Source of the DNA: Gemmatimonas phototrophica | GTDB taxonomy: Bacteria > Gemmatimonadota > Gemmatimonadetes > Gemmatimonadales > Gemmatimonadaceae | DNA: 7,378 nucleotides | Direction: 5' to 3' | NCBI GenBank assembly: GCA_945870175.1 | Contig: CAMBRJ010000138.1 | Coordinates: forward strand, 1-7,378 | Part shown: positions 4,410 to 7,378 of the stretch, piece after piece | Position numbering within the stretch: the first letter of the stretch is position 1 | Layout of the letters: each line of letters opens with the position of its first letter | Program-made: the position numbers and the translations under genes | Notes under the pieces: model-generated | Told to the model about the DNA's origin: nothing | Database searches by the model: none | The model's input: the letters and a program-made list of their open reading frames with translations, nothing else

Positions 4410-7343
4410 ATGTTGCTACTTCGCGTCCGACGAATTCTGACTTCGACTCTCCTGGCGCTGGGCGTGTTGCCCGTGATCACCGTGGGTCTGGCGGCGCAAG
4501 CCGGTTCGATCACTGGAAAAGTGACCCATGCCGAGAGTGGCCGTCCCATCGAGAACGCCACGATCAAGGCCGCCGTCGCCGGTGGCACGTCGTACAGCGC
4601 CGTCAGCGGCGCCGACGGCGCCTTTCGGCTCGTGAATCTTCCCGCGGGCTCGTACACGGTGAGCGTGTCGGCGATCGGCTTTGCGCCTAAAAGCTCGTCC
4701 AACGTACAGCCCGGTGCGGCACTCACCATCGTGATGACGCCGCGCACGAACGTGCTGGAGCAGACGGTCGTCACGGCAAGCCGCGCCCGCCCTGAGAAGG
4801 TGCTCGACGCCCCGGCGCAGATTCTCACCGTGACCAGCCAGCAGATCGAGGAGCGGCCCGCTGTCACCGTGACCGACCACCTGCGGTCGACGCCGGGCGT
4901 CGACATCAACAAGGGTGGTATCGCGCAGGCCAACGTCGTGGCGCGCGGCTTCAATAATGCGTTCAGCGGCAGCATGCTCATGCTGCAGGACTATCGCTTT
5001 GCCGGTGTGCCATCGTTGCGCGTGAACGTGCCGTTCCTGTTTACGGGCACCAACGAGGACATCGACCGTATAGAAGTGCTCCTCGGACCGGCGTCAGCGC
5101 TGTACGGACCGAACAGCTCCAACGGCGTGCTCCACGTGATCACGAAGTCGCCGTTCCAGTCGCAGGGCACGACGATCAGCGTCGATGGCGGCGAGCGCTC
5201 GGTGTTGCGCACCGGCCTCCGCCATGCCGGCAAGGTGAACGAGAAGGTCGCGTACAAGCTGTCGGGCGAATACATGCGGGGCCGCGACTGGGAGTACAAT
5301 GACCGGTCCGAGCCCACGGTGTTTCCGAACGCCGCTTACGTCCCGGCCTCGCGCCGTGGTCAGCCGAACAAGCGTGACTTCAATCTCGAGCGCTACACCG
5401 GTGAGGCGCGCCTCGACGTGCGTCCGCGTGAGGGCATGGAAGCGATCAGCACGCTCGGCTACACCAACGTGCTGAGCGGCCTTGAGCTGACCGGCGCCAA
5501 CGGGTCGGCGCAGATCAAGAACTGGACGTACCTCAGCCTGCAGCAGCGCTTCCGCTGGAACAAGTTCTTCGCTCAGGCCTTCCTCAACTCCAGCGACGCC
5601 GGCAACGACACGTCGGCATCGGACAAGGGCACGTACCTGCTGCGCTCCGGCCAGCCGATCGTCGATCAGTCCCGGGTGGCGGCGGCACAGCTGCAGCACG
5701 GCTTCGATCTCGGAGAGAAGCAGAGCTTCACGTACGGCGCCGACTACATCTGGACGAATCCTCGTACCGGCGGAACGATCAACGGCGGCAACGAGCTCGT
5801 GGACAACGTCACCGAGTACGGGGCGTACATCCAGTCGTCCACGAAGCCGATCAAGCAGGTCGAACTCCTGCTCGCGGCCCGCGCCGACGGCAACAGTGTG
5901 ATCGCTGGGCAGTTCTTCTCACCGCGCGCGGCGTTCATCATCAAGCCGAATGCCAATCAGAACATTCGCTTCACGTTCAACCGGGCGTTCTCGACGCCGG
6001 CCAACTTCAACTTCTTCCTCGACCTGATCCAGACGCCGAACGCGGGCGGATCCGGCTTCGACGTGAAGGCCCGTGGAAATCCGCCCAAGCAGGGGTGGCA
6101 GTTCAACCGCAGCTGCGGTACGGGCAGTGCGTTCGGTGCCTATTGCATGAAGTCGGCATACGCATCGCAGGGCAGTTTCGTCGGCGCCAGCGCGGCGGCG
6201 GCGTTCCCCGGCGCCATTCAGGCGCTGGCGTCCCGCCTCACGCCCGGCATCGCCGGGGCGCTGCAACAGGCAGGCTTGCCCGCGGCGATCGCGCAGCAAC
6301 TGGCTGCCGGCGCGGTGCAGTATCTCGGCACCCGCACGCCGACCAATGCCGATCTCGCGACGCGCGTGTCGTATCTGACGTCGGCCACGACCGGACTCTC
6401 GCCGGATGCGGTCCGCGACATCGATCCTCTCGCCGCGTCCTTCAACAACACGTTCGAGGTGGGCTACAAGGGAACGGTGGGTGGCAAGGTCACCTTCGAC
6501 GTGGCACTCTGGGGACAGGAGCGCGGTGACGTCGGCACCGGCGCCTCGCTTGCGACGCCAAACGTGTTCTTCGGGAACCCGCAGCAGCTGGGCGGTTATC
6601 TCGGCCAGCAACTCGCGGCCGGCCTCGGGCCGCAGCTGGCACAGCTCGGCCTCACCCCCGCGCAGATCGGTGCCATCGTGAGCGGCATCGCCGGGGCCGT
6701 GACGCCGAGCGTCGCGTCGCTGCCAGTGGGTGTCGTGACCTTCGCGAATGGCAATACGGCGCCGAACGCGGTGTACGCCACGTATCTCACGTCCAACGGC
6801 AAGCTGTGGGTGCGCGGTCTCGATCTCTCCACTACGGTGGCCGCTACCGAGCGCGTGACGATGGATCTGGCCTACAGCTACCAGAGCCAGAACGTGTTCC
6901 GTGGCCTGAACGGCGGGAATGGTCTGCCGTACATGTCGAACTCGCCCAACTCGCGTGGGTCGATCGGCATGCGTTACCGGAACGATCAGAACGGACTCGG
7001 CTTCGAGCTGCGTTCGCGCTACAACGAAGCCTATCCGGTCAACTCGGGTGTCTATGCCACCGGTTCTGCCTTCCCGATCGCGCCGGGGCAGGCTGGTGCC
7101 ACGACGACGGCGTCGGGCGGTCCTGGCCGCTGCTCGCCGGCTCCGGCGGGCACGTTCTGCTACGAGAACGTCTCCGAGGCCGTCACCTTCGATGCGCAGA
7201 TTACCAAGCGCTTCATGATGGGCAACCAGAAGCTTGCTTGGTCGTTGAATGCGTCGAACCTTTTTGACAACCGCGTGCGCACCTTCCCCGGCGTGCCGGA
7301 GATCGGCCGCATGGTGATGACTCGCCTGCAGTACTCGTTCTGA
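4410..7343 (+). CDS. TonB-dependent outer-membrane receptor with carboxypeptidase-regulatory-like domain
   Basis: The 977-residue product should be a gated outer-membrane beta-barrel that imports a scarce nutrient using energy passed from TonB-ExbBD. Residues 1-31 are a signal peptide (basic MLLLRVRR, a hydrophobic core, and probable cleavage after AQA). A carboxypeptidase-regulatory-like beta-sandwich follows at about 33-110 (GSITGKVTHAESGRPIENA, then DGAFRLVNLPAGSYTVSVSA). The sequence LEQTVVTASR (116-125) leads into the plug at about 125-248, including HLRSTPGVDI and IEVLLGPASALYGPNSSNGV (221-240). The barrel runs from about 255 to the end, with typical strands RFTFNRAFSTP (520-530) and FEVGYKG (682-688). 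The C-terminus TRLQYSF ends in Phe, as the barrel-assembly machinery requires. Two consecutive predicted outer loops are enlarged (about 531-677 and 703-798) and carry Ala/Gly/Gln-rich inserts. The only cysteines are 569, 579, 908 and 917. No substrate is identifiable: siderophore, cobalamin, glycan or peptide are all possible. A good ribosome binding site supports the start. Nothing downstream to suggest a job is in view. Confidence 0.93.
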   Translation: MLLLRVRRILTSTLLALGVLPVITVGLAAQAGSITGKVTHAESGRPIENATIKAAVAGGTSYSAVSGADGAFRLVNLPAGSYTVSVSAIGFAPKSSSNVQPGAALTIVMTPRTNVLEQTVVTASRARPEKVLDAPAQILTVTSQQIEERPAVTVTDHLRSTPGVDINKGGIAQANVVARGFNNAFSGSMLMLQDYRFAGVPSLRVNVPFLFTGTNEDIDRIEVLLGPASALYGPNSSNGVLHVITKSPFQSQGTTISVDGGERSVLRTGLRHAGKVNEKVAYKLSGEYMRGRDWEYNDRSEPTVFPNAAYVPASRRGQPNKRDFNLERYTGEARLDVRPREGMEAISTLGYTNVLSGLELTGANGSAQIKNWTYLSLQQRFRWNKFFAQAFLNSSDAGNDTSASDKGTYLLRSGQPIVDQSRVAAAQLQHGFDLGEKQSFTYGADYIWTNPRTGGTINGGNELVDNVTEYGAYIQSSTKPIKQVELLLAARADGNSVIAGQFFSPRAAFIIKPNANQNIRFTFNRAFSTPANFNFFLDLIQTPNAGGSGFDVKARGNPPKQGWQFNRSCGTGSAFGAYCMKSAYASQGSFVGASAAAAFPGAIQALASRLTPGIAGALQQAGLPAAIAQQLAAGAVQYLGTRTPTNADLATRVSYLTSATTGLSPDAVRDIDPLAASFNNTFEVGYKGTVGGKVTFDVALWGQERGDVGTGASLATPNVFFGNPQQLGGYLGQQLAAGLGPQLAQLGLTPAQIGAIVSGIAGAVTPSVASLPVGVVTFANGNTAPNAVYATYLTSNGKLWVRGLDLSTTVAATERVTMDLAYSYQSQNVFRGLNGGNGLPYMSNSPNSRGSIGMRYRNDQNGLGFELRSRYNEAYPVNSGVYATGSAFPIAPGQAGATTTASGGPGRCSPAPAGTFCYENVSEAVTFDAQITKRFMMGNQKLAWSLNASNLFDNRVRTFPGVPEIGRMVMTRLQYSF

Positions 7344-7370
7344 CCCGGAGGCTGACCGGGCGCTGAGCGC
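7344..7370 (+). other. Inverted repeats just after the receptor stop
   Basis: CCCGG (7344-7348) and CCGGG (7356-7360) form a 5-bp stem with a 7-base loop directly after the TGA. The next bases, GCGCTGAGCGC (7360-7370), are nearly self-complementary. These may belong to a transcript end, but the window stops eight bases later, so no T run can be checked. Confidence 0.25.
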
Positions 7371-7378
7371 GACCGATC

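Noticed and set aside
4608..4622. GGCGCC-GAC-GGCGCC palindromic repeat
   Set aside because: It lies inside the receptor coding sequence over the Ser-Gly-Ala-Asp-Gly-Ala turn of the regulatory-like domain and is explained by GC-rich Gly/Ala codons.
4334..4981. Minus-strand open frame of 215 codons covering the intergenic region and the start of the receptor gene
   Set aside because: It lies mostly opposite the receptor's regulatory-like and plug domains, shows no family motif, and is better explained as a shadow.

Overview
The window is a GC-rich (about two thirds G+C by eye) stretch of bacterial chromosome with all genes on the + strand. In order it holds the 3' part of accC (acetyl-CoA carboxylase, biotin carboxylase subunit), a comB-family phosphatase gene, a complete ftsK DNA translocase gene, a 150-base intergenic region, and a complete TonB-dependent outer-membrane receptor. 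A TonB-dependent receptor with a signal peptide and a C-terminal barrel-assembly signal means a double-membraned (Gram-negative type) organism. High GC, a stand-alone biotin carboxylase, a bacterial ComB homologue and a receptor opening with a carboxypeptidase-regulatory-like domain would fit the Gemmatimonadota or a related environmental phylum. That placement is inference from gene style, not something the sequence proves.

Region 1 (1-4259) looks like one polycistronic unit. The accC stop and the comB GTG start share one base (TAGTG), and comB and ftsK are two bases apart. Both downstream genes have a Shine-Dalgarno sequence inside the preceding coding region. The unit must start upstream of the window, where accB (the biotin carrier protein) would usually lie. 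The three products do not form one pathway: AccC feeds fatty acid and membrane synthesis, FtsK couples chromosome segregation to division, and the bacterial role of ComB is generally unclear. The layout suggests shared expression of growth and division functions.

Region 2 (4260-4409) is non-coding. It holds a weak promoter candidate and two inverted repeats. The second repeat would pair with the Shine-Dalgarno sequence of the receptor gene, so the receptor probably has its own transcript and possibly translational control.

Region 3 (4410-7343) is a 977-residue TonB-dependent receptor with a signal peptide, a carboxypeptidase-regulatory-like domain, a plug and a beta-barrel. Two consecutive predicted extracellular loops are greatly enlarged and carry similar Ala/Gly/Gln/Leu-rich segments. 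The only four cysteines form two close pairs. Its substrate cannot be read from the sequence.

I found no tRNA, rRNA, CRISPR array, insertion sequence or other mobile element, and no clear undescribed multi-gene system. The most interesting leads are the leader structure at 4346-4409 and the unusual loop inserts of the receptor.
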